From Pseudomonas sp. UFMG81 (lineage in GTDB: Bacteria > Pseudomonadota > Gammaproteobacteria > Pseudomonadales > Pseudomonadaceae), in the NCBI RefSeq assembly GCF_015354575.1, contig NZ_JACAFQ010000002.1, positions 62,784 through 126,783 on the forward strand: 64,000 nt of DNA. The letters run 5' to 3'. Shown here one piece after another: positions 52,658 through 60,098 of this stretch (positions within the stretch are counted from its first letter, which is position 1; the number at the start of each line of letters is the position of its first letter). The notes below the pieces were generated by a model that worked only from the letters and a program-made list of their open reading frames with translations, searched no databases and was not told the origin of the DNA. A program made the translations under genes and the position numbers.

Positions 52658-55600
52658 TCAATTATTGGTGTACGGCAACAGCCAGGCCACGCTGAAGGTT
52701 GCGTCCGGATAATCCAGGCGCAGGCGTGGCAGTACATGACCACCGCAGGAGCGGCAGGCATCGAGCAAGGTGAACACCTGGATGTCTTCAACCTGGTCGG
52801 CCTGGGTGAGCAGGTCGCGGTTGAGGGTCGAGGCGATCAGCCGCTCCGAGTCCAGGTGGCGCTTGTGCACCTTGATGGTCAGCCACTCGGCGCGGCGCAG
52901 GATGGGCAGGTCGGTGAAGCGCGGGTCCGGATCCAGGCCCTGCATGCGCGCCCTGGCGTCGATGTATTCGACCGGCGATCGCTCGCCTTCGGCAGGAGGG
53001 GCGATCTGGATGCGCTTGCTGGCTTTGCCCCCGGACAGCGAGAAGTACACCCGGCGGCTGCCATCCTTCAGCGTGACCGTGGCAAAGGCGAGGTTGGCAC
53101 CGGACAGGTGCTTGCGCAGTTGCTCCTTGCCTGCGTCGCTGAGCAGTTCGGCGATGCTCAGCGGGGTGTAGGGTTGCTTGCTGCCGGCTGCGGGTAGCAG
53201 GCGATTGAGTACGCCATTGATGTGCAGTCTTTCGATGCTGCTCACGTCAACCAGGCTTTGCCAGTTCGCGATGACTTCCTTGTTCAGGCCGGAAAGGCCG
53301 CTCATGGACAGGCCGGTGAGCTGGTCCTGGGCATTGGGTGAAGTGAGGATGTTCCTGGCCAGTTCCGGGAGGCGCTGTTCCTCGACAGTATCGAGCAATT
53401 GCTCGATAGGCGTGGGCGCCGTTGGCGGATTGTTGCGCCGCCGGTGGCGGATCCAGTCGCCCAGCAGATTGGCCAGGTTGTCGATGTCCTGTTGCAGGTT
53501 GGCGCGGGTGGCTACCAGGCGATAGGTTTCACTGACATCCAGGTACTGGGTGATGGCATTGAGGTCGGTCACGCGGGTAAACGTCAGGCCTGTGCTTGCC
53601 GCGGGGGCGGGATGCAGGGTTGGTGTCAGTGTGCCTTGGAGCAACGCCCGGGTCTGGCTGCGTTGCCAGGCATCGAAGTCGAAGGGTGTGCCGTAGAACA
53701 CGCCGGTGTCGGCTTCGACCAGCAACCAGTCCTCGTCCAGATACGCAACGCGTGCTCCACGCAGGGTGCGGCGGTCGGTGATGCTGTGGCTGAGCCTGCC
53801 GAGCCGGACCGGGGGGCAGTAGCCGGTGAGGCGTGCAACCTCGGCAGGCGTCATGTCTGCTGGCAGGCCGAACCAATGCTCGCCAAGCGGGTAGCCTCGC
53901 ACGCCTTCGTTGTAGTAATGCGGCGGGTTGAGCACGCCCAGTGCTTCGGCCTCGTCATCACTCAGCGCCTTGAGGATCATGCGCCCGGTATGGCTGTGGC
54001 GGCCGCGGCCGGGGAGGATTTCTTCGGTGTATTGCACCAGCCGGTTTTCCCGCACCATGACCTGCGCCACGCTATCGCTGGCCGCGCCTGTTGGTCGATA
54101 GGTGATAGGGGCAGGCTCTATGCGGATGCTCTCGAATGCGCGACTGACGTGCTGGCCGTATGCCGGCGTGCCCGCCTGCTGGGTGGCCGGTGCCAGGTAC
54201 AGCGCGATACCTTGGGCCGGGGCATCGGGGTAGGGGCTGGCCTGCAATACGGGGTTGTCAGCCCTTTGTAGCGGCATGTGCTGGACGCGCTGGGCCAGGC
54301 CACCAGGCTGGCCGATCCTGTGCCGGTAGGCGACACCGTTGATGATCGCATCCAGGGTGTCAGGGTCGCGGGCGATGAACAGGGGAAGGACAACCGGGTT
54401 GGAGGCCTTGTCCCAGGCGCGGGTGATGTCGTCGCCTTCGCCCAGCAGCAGGCTGATCACATCGGGCTTGTGGCCGGGCAGCAGCTTGTTCTGGGGGAGC
54501 GGGTCGGAGAGTTTTTGCCGCGCACCTGCCTCAAGCGGGCCGGGCCAATGCTTGGGGCCTGCGGCGTGTCGGTGCAGTTGCGTGGGTATCGCCTGGTCCT
54601 TCCAGTGCCTGGCGGCGCGGAACATGCCCAGGCGCATGGCGCTGGCGCTTGCGCCTGTGGTGTTTCTGAGCCTCATGAGCGGCTTGATGATCCGCCCCCC
54701 CAGCACGGTGACGGCGCCGAAGGTACCCAGTGCATCCAGGCCGCAACTCAAGGCTTCGCTGCCATTGCGTACGTCGAAACACCCCAGCAGCGGCACAAGG
54801 TTTGAAAAAAGCTTGAAGATATAGCGGCCCGTGCTGGTCTTGAGCTTTTGCGCGGCAGCATGTTCCAGGGGGGTTGCGCCCTTGCCTGCGATGTACAGTG
54901 CTTCGCGGTTACCCAGGGCGACCGATGTCGCGTAGCTGCGGCCTAGTGCCTGCAGGCGATTTTCGGCCGGTGAATCGATCAGCTTGATGGTCTTCGGCCA
55001 CGGGCTGACGTGCCAGGGTAAGTCGGTTTCGTTGTAGTCGCGGTACTTCAAGTCGAGGCTGTCGGCCCAATGGCCTGCTTGCGCCTTGGGCAGTTGTCGG
55101 CTCCGCCACTCGAGCTGCTCTGGGAACAGTTCATAGAGGGTGTCGGACTTGTCGCCTGGAAGGTGCACGAGAATCCCCAGTGTGCCGACTTCGTCGCGCC
55201 AGTCAGACGCGGGTGTGTCTGCATAGGTGGGAATGGCGCCTTTGATCGACCCGATATAAAAGGGCCAGGTGACGGCGTGGGCGCTCCAGGTGCTGTTGCT
55301 CAAACGCTCCTGCTCAGTCAGCGGCAGGTGTCGCAGCATACGTTGCAGGATGTCTTCGTAGGTGTTTTGCGCGCGTTTGCGCCACTGCTCGAATGCTCGG
55401 TCATACATAGCGGTCGCATCAGGCAGGGGGCTTTTCTTGTAGTCCGCGCCATGATCCAGGTAAGCATTGATATGCAGTTGATTGTCCACGTTCTTGCCGT
55501 CTGGGGCGAAGCCCTCCAGGCGCAACATCTCCCTGGCGCTCTCGAAGCGGTCGGGCAGGTTGCGCAGGCTTTCCAGGTCCCAGGCGTTGAGGTAGTGGTC

Positions 55601-56938
55601 ATAGGCCGTCTGCCATTGATGCTTCGACCATGGCGGGGCGTGCTGGGCGAAGCCTTGCAACTGCGCCCACTCGGCCAGCGTGTTGGCCAGGGCGCTGTCG
55701 AACAAGGCGGTGTCATGGTCTTGCGGTAGGTGGGTGGCCTGTTCGGCAGCGTCGAAGGTCAGTGGCGCGTGCCTCGCCAACAACAGCTGGGCACCTTGAC
55801 GCAGGTTGGCCCAACGCAGGTCAGGCGTGTAGAGGAAGTCATCGGGCGCGTCGTCGATCAGCAGTTCGGGGGCGAATCGGCGCATCAGGAGTTCACTGGC
55901 CAGTTGCGCCATTGCCGGCAGGCCGCCGATACGGGCGTGCAGATGGCTTGTCAGGGCGAGGCGAATCTCGCTGAAGGGTGCGCTCTTGTTGAGTTCGCTG
56001 AACAGCTCGAAGTCGAGCAGGTAGCCCGGGCGACGCTGTTGGGCAGGGTAGAGCGCGTCGATCAGGGCTTGTTCGGCAAGGGCCAGGTACATCGGCTTGC
56101 CCTCATACGATGTGTCCCACTGCAACGCTGCCGCCAGCTTTTTGCCCAGTTGATCGAACGCCCTGGAGCCGAGCAATGCGTCGAGTGCCTGATCGGCAGG
56201 TGCATTCAAGGCCGAGCCCTCGAGAAGGGTGTGCGCGACGCGTTTCGACTGCACGCCGGCCTTGGGCTCGCGTGGGGCTGGTCGAGGGTAGAACCAGCCC
56301 CCGTAGTAGAGTGAGGCCTGCATGTGATTAAGCAACTTTTCGAACAGGTGGTGGCCAGGCGTTTGCTCGAGCAGGTGTTCGGCCAACACGGGCAGGTCGA
56401 GCGCGTCGCCAAGCTCGAGTGCCGGGAGATGCGGGCGTTGCACGATTGACTCGGTGGAGAATGCGCGCAGGAGTAGCGTGGCGATGATATAGGCGCTTGT
56501 TCGCTTCAGCCGCGGGAAATGCTCCCAGATTGCCTGGGCGTAACTGCTGGCTCGGTGCGTCGCCCCTACATGCGCAAGGTGGAAGAGGTCAGGCTGTTCA
56601 TAGGTATCAACGGTGCCGATCAGCAGGTTGGCAAGGGTCAGATAGAACTGGGTGCAAGCCTTGCTGTTTACATTTTCGTCGGGCCGGCGTCCGAGCATGC
56701 GGTTCAGCAGCACACTTGCCGGTTTGCCGCGCAGCGCAAGGTCAAGGGCAAGATTCAGTGCCGAGTCCTGCAGATCTTTTGGGAACTGTGAGTCGAAGCC
56801 AAACGCCTGGTCGAAGTGCTCATTCAGCGAGGTGGCAAGGTCGAGATCGCCGGAGAGCTCGCTTCGGATCAACACATCATTGATGCTGAGGGCGCGGATC
56901 GTGGCTAAGAGAGTGCTGGAAGGGTTCGTGGTTGCCAT
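52658..56938 (-). CDS. Large toxin-like protein (DUF6543/dermonecrotic-toxin type) with C-terminal deaminase-like domain
   Basis: A 1426-residue protein without signal peptide or PAAR/Rhs features. The bulk resembles the large Pseudomonas proteins labelled dermonecrotic toxin domain-containing (DUF6543), by recall of sequence style only. The central part has a hydrophobic stretch (LFSNLVPLLGCFDVRNG; GTFGAVTVLGGRIIK). The last 120 residues carry a zinc-deaminase pattern: HLDSERLIASTLN (D1363-x-E1365), then FTLLDACRSCGGHVLPRLRL (C1395-x2-C1398), strand-helix spacing as in bacterial toxin deaminases such as the Pput_2613-like group. It could modify nucleic acid or nucleotides in a target cell. 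AGGAGG precedes the ATG. No immunity gene is evident. It lies in a non-core-looking insertion between ydiJ and phhC. Confidence 0.7.
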   Translation of the reverse strand: MATTNPSSTLLATIRALSINDVLIRSELSGDLDLATSLNEHFDQAFGFDSQFPKDLQDSALNLALDLALRGKPASVLLNRMLGRRPDENVNSKACTQFYLTLANLLIGTVDTYEQPDLFHLAHVGATHRASSYAQAIWEHFPRLKRTSAYIIATLLLRAFSTESIVQRPHLPALELGDALDLPVLAEHLLEQTPGHHLFEKLLNHMQASLYYGGWFYPRPAPREPKAGVQSKRVAHTLLEGSALNAPADQALDALLGSRAFDQLGKKLAAALQWDTSYEGKPMYLALAEQALIDALYPAQQRRPGYLLDFELFSELNKSAPFSEIRLALTSHLHARIGGLPAMAQLASELLMRRFAPELLIDDAPDDFLYTPDLRWANLRQGAQLLLARHAPLTFDAAEQATHLPQDHDTALFDSALANTLAEWAQLQGFAQHAPPWSKHQWQTAYDHYLNAWDLESLRNLPDRFESAREMLRLEGFAPDGKNVDNQLHINAYLDHGADYKKSPLPDATAMYDRAFEQWRKRAQNTYEDILQRMLRHLPLTEQERLSNSTWSAHAVTWPFYIGSIKGAIPTYADTPASDWRDEVGTLGILVHLPGDKSDTLYELFPEQLEWRSRQLPKAQAGHWADSLDLKYRDYNETDLPWHVSPWPKTIKLIDSPAENRLQALGRSYATSVALGNREALYIAGKGATPLEHAAAQKLKTSTGRYIFKLFSNLVPLLGCFDVRNGSEALSCGLDALGTFGAVTVLGGRIIKPLMRLRNTTGASASAMRLGMFRAARHWKDQAIPTQLHRHAAGPKHWPGPLEAGARQKLSDPLPQNKLLPGHKPDVISLLLGEGDDITRAWDKASNPVVLPLFIARDPDTLDAIINGVAYRHRIGQPGGLAQRVQHMPLQRADNPVLQASPYPDAPAQGIALYLAPATQQAGTPAYGQHVSRAFESIRIEPAPITYRPTGAASDSVAQVMVRENRLVQYTEEILPGRGRHSHTGRMILKALSDDEAEALGVLNPPHYYNEGVRGYPLGEHWFGLPADMTPAEVARLTGYCPPVRLGRLSHSITDRRTLRGARVAYLDEDWLLVEADTGVFYGTPFDFDAWQRSQTRALLQGTLTPTLHPAPAASTGLTFTRVTDLNAITQYLDVSETYRLVATRANLQQDIDNLANLLGDWIRHRRRNNPPTAPTPIEQLLDTVEEQRLPELARNILTSPNAQDQLTGLSMSGLSGLNKEVIANWQSLVDVSSIERLHINGVLNRLLPAAGSKQPYTPLSIAELLSDAGKEQLRKHLSGANLAFATVTLKDGSRRVYFSLSGGKASKRIQIAPPAEGERSPVEYIDARARMQGLDPDPRFTDLPILRRAEWLTIKVHKRHLDSERLIASTLNRDLLTQADQVEDIQVFTLLDACRSCGGHVLPRLRLDYPDATFSVAWLLPYTNN

Positions 56939-57035
56939 GGGGCCTCCTGGGTTAGGAGGGGCAAGTCTGGCCGGCAGTGATGAGGCAGGGTGGTAGCGGG
57001 TTATCGCGCCAGGATCGAGTTGGGTGTTGTGGGCG

Positions 57036-57086
57036 GTGTGAAAACGCGCTGGCGAATAGCGTCACTTAGGCCAGCCGTTTTCACAC
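57036..57086. promoter_or_regulatory. Strong hairpin between the 42-codon ORF and the toxin-like gene
   Basis: GTGTGAAAACG and CGTTTTCACAC pair over 11 bp, continued by GCTGGC/GCCAGC with a one-base bulge. No U-run follows on the minus strand, so it is not a classic terminator. It may stabilise, attenuate or process the shared transcript. Confidence 0.6.
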
Positions 57087-57104
57087 GGTCAGTGAATGCG
57101 CGGC

Positions 57105-57233
57105 TTATTCCTGGTCGGCGCAGGGTTGATCGTCGCTGCCCTGTTCGACGGCAGGCGTCGGTTCGGCGTGGGCGGCAACGGATTGCTCTTCGGGGTTCAG
57201 GCTTGGGAAGGGAAGATTCGGGATTTCATGCAT
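57105..57233 (-). CDS. Small acidic ORF upstream of the toxin-like gene
   Basis: A 42-codon frame (MHEIPNLPFPSLNPEEQSVA, then an acidic tail ending DDQPCADQE) starts after GCGAGGA on the same strand as the toxin-like gene, 166 bp upstream of it. It has no recognised family. It is very acidic, proline-rich at the start and has one cysteine. It could be a leader peptide, a small secreted or chaperone-like partner, or a tiny immunity-type protein. The good ribosome site and codon pattern favour a real gene, but conservation has not been checked. Confidence 0.45.
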   Translation of the reverse strand: MHEIPNLPFPSLNPEEQSVAAHAEPTPAVEQGSDDQPCADQE

Positions 57234-57398
57234 CTCGTCGTTCCTCGCAAGTGTGAGTGAAAAGACTGCGCGTGGCGCGTGTGTGGCTTCGAAAAGCTGG
57301 GGCAGGATACAGCAGTAGGGATGACAGTTTGAGATTTTTCCGCCGCATTCGTCGGTTTTTGCCGACGGGTACCGAGCCGCAGTGCAGTGTTGAGTGCT

Positions 57399-57452
57399 GT
57401 GGGAGCGGGCTTGCCCCGCGATCGATTTATCGCGGGGCAAGCCCGCTCCCAC
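57399..57452. repeat. REP hairpin with 24-bp perfect arms
   Basis: GTGGGAGCGGGCTTGCCCCG-CGAT and its exact reverse complement are separated by 6 bases. It lies just after the phhC stop and probably ends the phhABC transcript. Confidence 0.9.
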
Positions 57453-57465
57453 TGAAGGTCTGCCG

Positions 57466-58659
57466 TCAGCGGCAGACGTCGGCGATGGCTGCAGCCAGCT
57501 GTTCCAGGCGCTTGGCATCGGCGCCGGCGATATTTGCCCGGCCGGTGCCGACCATGTACACGCTGTGCCGTTCGCGCAGCAGGCGCACCTGCTGCGGATT
57601 CAGCCCGGTATACGAGAACATCCCGCGTTGCGCGGCGATGTGCGCGAAGCGTTCGGCCAGCCCGTGTGGCTCAAGGGCCTCGACCAGCCCCTGGCGCAGT
57701 TCGGCGATGCGCTGGCGCATGGCCTCGACTTCCTCGACCCACAGCGCCTTGAGCGCAGGGTCACCGAGAATCTCTGCAACCACCGCGGCGCCATGGTCCG
57801 GTGGTGTCGACCACAGGTTGCGGGCGAGCAAGGCCAGTTGGCTGCGCACATCCTGGAGTTTCTCGCTGTCGTGGCTGCACACCAGCAGGGCGCCGGTGCG
57901 GTCGCGGTACAGGCCGAAGTTCTTCGAGCAGGAACTGGTGATCAGCAGTTCCGGCAGCTCGGCGGCGAACAGGCGCACGGCCCAGGCGTCTTCTTCCAGC
58001 CCGTCGCCGAAACCCTGGTAGGCGAAGTCGATCAGCGGCAGCAGGTTGCGCCGTTTGACGATCTCCAGCACCGCGCGCCAGTCATCCTGGCCCAGGTCGA
58101 AGCCGGTGGGGTTGTGGCAGCAGGCGTGCAGCAACACCACGTCGCCTTCCGGTGCCTGTTCCAGCGCAGCGAGCATGCCGGCAACGTTGAGGCGGTTATC
58201 GCTGCCCACGTAGGGGTAGTGCGACACCTTCAGGCCGGCACCGGCGAAGATCGTCTCGTGGATCGGCCAGGTCGGGTCGCTCAGCCACAGGCCACGGCCG
58301 GGCAGGCAGTGGGCGATGAATTCCGCTGCCAGGCGCAGGGCGCCGGTACCACCGGGGGTCTGGGTGGCACCGGCGCGCTGGCTGGCGAGCAGCGGCGATT
58401 CACTGCCCAGCACCAGTTCGCTGACCAACCGGCCGAAGGCTGCATCGCCGTGGCCGCCGATGTAGCTTTTGCTGGCTTGGCGCTCGACCAGGCGTTGCTC
58501 GGCTTGCTTGACCGCCACTGGGATCGGCGTCAGGCCTTGGGCGTCCTTGAACACGCCGACACCCAGGTCGAACTTGGCGGGGTTGTCGTCGCGGGCATAG
58601 GCCTCCATTAGCCCGAGGATCGGGTCCCCCGGGACCCGATCGATCGCCGCGAAATGCAT
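57466..58659 (-). CDS. phhC: Aromatic amino acid aminotransferase PhhC (TyrB family)
   Basis: A 397-residue class I PLP-dependent aminotransferase. It begins [20 protein letters not shown]. The pyridoxal-phosphate lysine lies in ITSSCSKNFGLYRDR, and the substrate and cofactor motifs CCHNPTGFDLG and GRANIAG are present. It transaminates tyrosine and phenylalanine to the keto acids that feed the homogentisate pathway. The ATG at 58659 overlaps the phhB stop (TGATG), so the genes are coupled. The order phhA-phhB-phhC matches the Pseudomonas phh operon. Confidence 0.9.
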   Translation of the reverse strand: MHFAAIDRVPGDPILGLMEAYARDDNPAKFDLGVGVFKDAQGLTPIPVAVKQAEQRLVERQASKSYIGGHGDAAFGRLVSELVLGSESPLLASQRAGATQTPGGTGALRLAAEFIAHCLPGRGLWLSDPTWPIHETIFAGAGLKVSHYPYVGSDNRLNVAGMLAALEQAPEGDVVLLHACCHNPTGFDLGQDDWRAVLEIVKRRNLLPLIDFAYQGFGDGLEEDAWAVRLFAAELPELLITSSCSKNFGLYRDRTGALLVCSHDSEKLQDVRSQLALLARNLWSTPPDHGAAVVAEILGDPALKALWVEEVEAMRQRIAELRQGLVEALEPHGLAERFAHIAAQRGMFSYTGLNPQQVRLLRERHSVYMVGTGRANIAGADAKRLEQLAAAIADVCR

Positions 58660-59015
58660 CACTTGCGCCCTTCGGCGGTCTTGGCGACCTCGTCGGTGCG
58701 CGCGCACATGATGAAGTCGTTGCGGTGCAGGCCTTTGATCGAGTGGCTCCACCAGGTCACGGTGACCTTGCCCCATTCGGTCATCAGGCCCGGGTGGTGG
58801 CCTTCGGCTTCGGCGATTTCGCCAACAGCGTTGGTGAAGGCCAGGGCGTGCTTGAAGTTCTTGAACAGGAACACGCGCTCGAGCTCCATGTGGCCGTCGC
58901 GCACTTCGATGTTCCAGTCCGGGATCTCGCGGATCAGTACCGCCAGTTCCTCGTCGGTGACTTTCGGGGCATCGGCGCGGCAGGCTTCGCAGTGGGCTTG
59001 GTTCAAGGCATTCAT
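58659..59015 (-). CDS. phhB: 4a-hydroxytetrahydrobiopterin dehydratase PhhB
   Basis: The 118-residue dehydratase regenerates the pterin cofactor of PhhA. The typical [14 protein letters not shown] motif and the [15 protein letters not shown] helix provide the pterin-binding histidines. Its length matches pterin-4a-carbinolamine dehydratases (DCoH). It is the middle gene of phhABC and shares a TGATG overlap with phhC. Confidence 0.95.
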   Translation of the reverse strand: MNALNQAHCEACRADAPKVTDEELAVLIREIPDWNIEVRDGHMELERVFLFKNFKHALAFTNAVGEIAEAEGHHPGLMTEWGKVTVTWWSHSIKGLHRNDFIMCARTDEVAKTAEGRK

Positions 59016-59053
59016 GAGTGTTTTCCGGTTTGAGTTGTTATCGGCAGGACGGC

Positions 59054-59842
59054 TCAGGCGGCCGCCTTGGGTGGAAACTTCGGTGCGTGCAGACCCAGCT
59101 GCATGGCCTGGTGGACCATGGCCATGATGTCTTCGTGGGCCAGGTCGAACAGGCGCTTCATGTTCGGCAGGACGAAGTACAGGGGTTGCAGGATGTCGAT
59201 GCGGTACGGGGTGCGCATGGCTTCGATCGGGTCGAAGGCCTGGTGCTCCGGCTCGCTGGAAAGACTGTAGACGGTCTCTTTCGGTGACGAGAGGATGCCG
59301 CCGCCGTAGATTTTCTGGCCTTGCGGAGTTTCCATCAGGCCGAACTCGATGGTCATCCAGTACAGCCGCGCCAGATAGACGCGCTGCTCCTTGGTCGCGG
59401 CCAGGCCGAGCTTGCCATAGGTGTGGGTGAACTCGGCGAAGAACGGGTTGGTCAGCAACGGGCAGTGGCCGAAGATCTCGTGGAAGATGTCGGGCTCTTG
59501 CAGGTAGTCGAGTTCTTCCGGAGTGCGGATGAAGGTGGCGACCGGGAAGCGCTTGCTGGCCAGCAGTTCGAAGAAGGTCTGGAAGGGGATCAGCGCCGGT
59601 ACGCGGGCAACCTGCCAGCCAGTGGTGGCGCCGAGCACCTTGTTGACTTCGCCCAGCTGCGGGATGCGGTCATGGGGCAGCTTGAGCTGCTCGATGCCGT
59701 CCAGGTACTCCTGGCAGGCCCGGCCTTCGATGACTTTCAGCTGGCGAGTGATCAGGGTATTCCACACCGCATGCTCTTGCTGCGGGTAGTCGATAAAACC
59801 ATGCGCATCGGGCTCGCGTGCCACGTATTGCGTGTGTTTCAT
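59054..59842 (-). CDS. phhA: Phenylalanine 4-hydroxylase PhhA
   Basis: The 262-residue iron- and pterin-dependent monooxygenase converts phenylalanine to tyrosine. The iron ligands are visible: H121 and H126 in FHEIFGHCP, and E166 in YWMTIEFGL. The length fits the bacterial catalytic-domain-only form. AGGAG precedes the ATG. It is first in phhABC and diverges from phhR. A TyrR-type box lies about 120 bp upstream, and an A-rich Crc motif lies just before the ribosome site, so PhhR activation plus catabolite repression is likely. Confidence 0.95.
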   Translation of the reverse strand: MKHTQYVAREPDAHGFIDYPQQEHAVWNTLITRQLKVIEGRACQEYLDGIEQLKLPHDRIPQLGEVNKVLGATTGWQVARVPALIPFQTFFELLASKRFPVATFIRTPEELDYLQEPDIFHEIFGHCPLLTNPFFAEFTHTYGKLGLAATKEQRVYLARLYWMTIEFGLMETPQGQKIYGGGILSSPKETVYSLSSEPEHQAFDPIEAMRTPYRIDILQPLYFVLPNMKRLFDLAHEDIMAMVHQAMQLGLHAPKFPPKAAA

Positions 59843-59863
59843 GTGGCTCTCCTGGTGAGGGCT

Positions 59864-59871
59864 TTCTTGTT
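59864..59871 (-). promoter_or_regulatory. Hfq/Crc-type motif before phhA
   Basis: On the minus strand this reads AACAAGAA, fitting AANAANAA, about 22 nt before the phhA start and just upstream of its AGGAG site. Confidence 0.5.
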
Positions 59872-59960
59872 ATGTGCAGGACATGCACTAGGAATATCCC
59901 CCTCGGCGCCGCTTTGCACGGGGGGTTGCGCACTCGGCAAGGGTCCGCTTATCCAGGTTT

Positions 59961-59978
59961 TGTAACGATAATTTTACA
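59961..59978. promoter_or_regulatory. PhhR (TyrR-type) box between phhA and phhR
   Basis: TGTAAC-N6-TTTACA, within a larger palindrome TTTTGTAA-N8-TTACAAAA (59958-59981), is one base off the TyrR consensus. It lies in the divergent phhA/phhR control region. Confidence 0.75.
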
Positions 59979-60033
59979 AAATCAGCGTCATCCCGGAAAA
60001 TCACAGGCATAAGGCTGGCTGTTGGGCTGAAAC

Positions 60034-60051
60034 TGTCAGCTTATCTTTACG
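60034..60051. promoter_or_regulatory. Weak second PhhR-like box
   Basis: TGTCAG-N6-TTTACG keeps the spacing but has three mismatches to TGTAAA-N6-TTTACA. It lies 73 bp right of the strong box and 48 bp before the phhR start, so it could mediate autoregulation. Confidence 0.35.
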
Positions 60052-60098
60052 ACTTTTCCGCGGGCTCGGTAAAAACCTGGCCGGCTTCGAGAGCTTTC

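Noticed and set aside
52658..56938. Toxin-like gene considered as a type VI or Rhs effector
   Set aside because: No PAAR, VgrG, Hcp or YD/Rhs repeats were seen in or near the gene, so the delivery route is left open.
57036..57086. Hairpin considered as a standard terminator
   Set aside because: There is no T-run after the stem in either direction.
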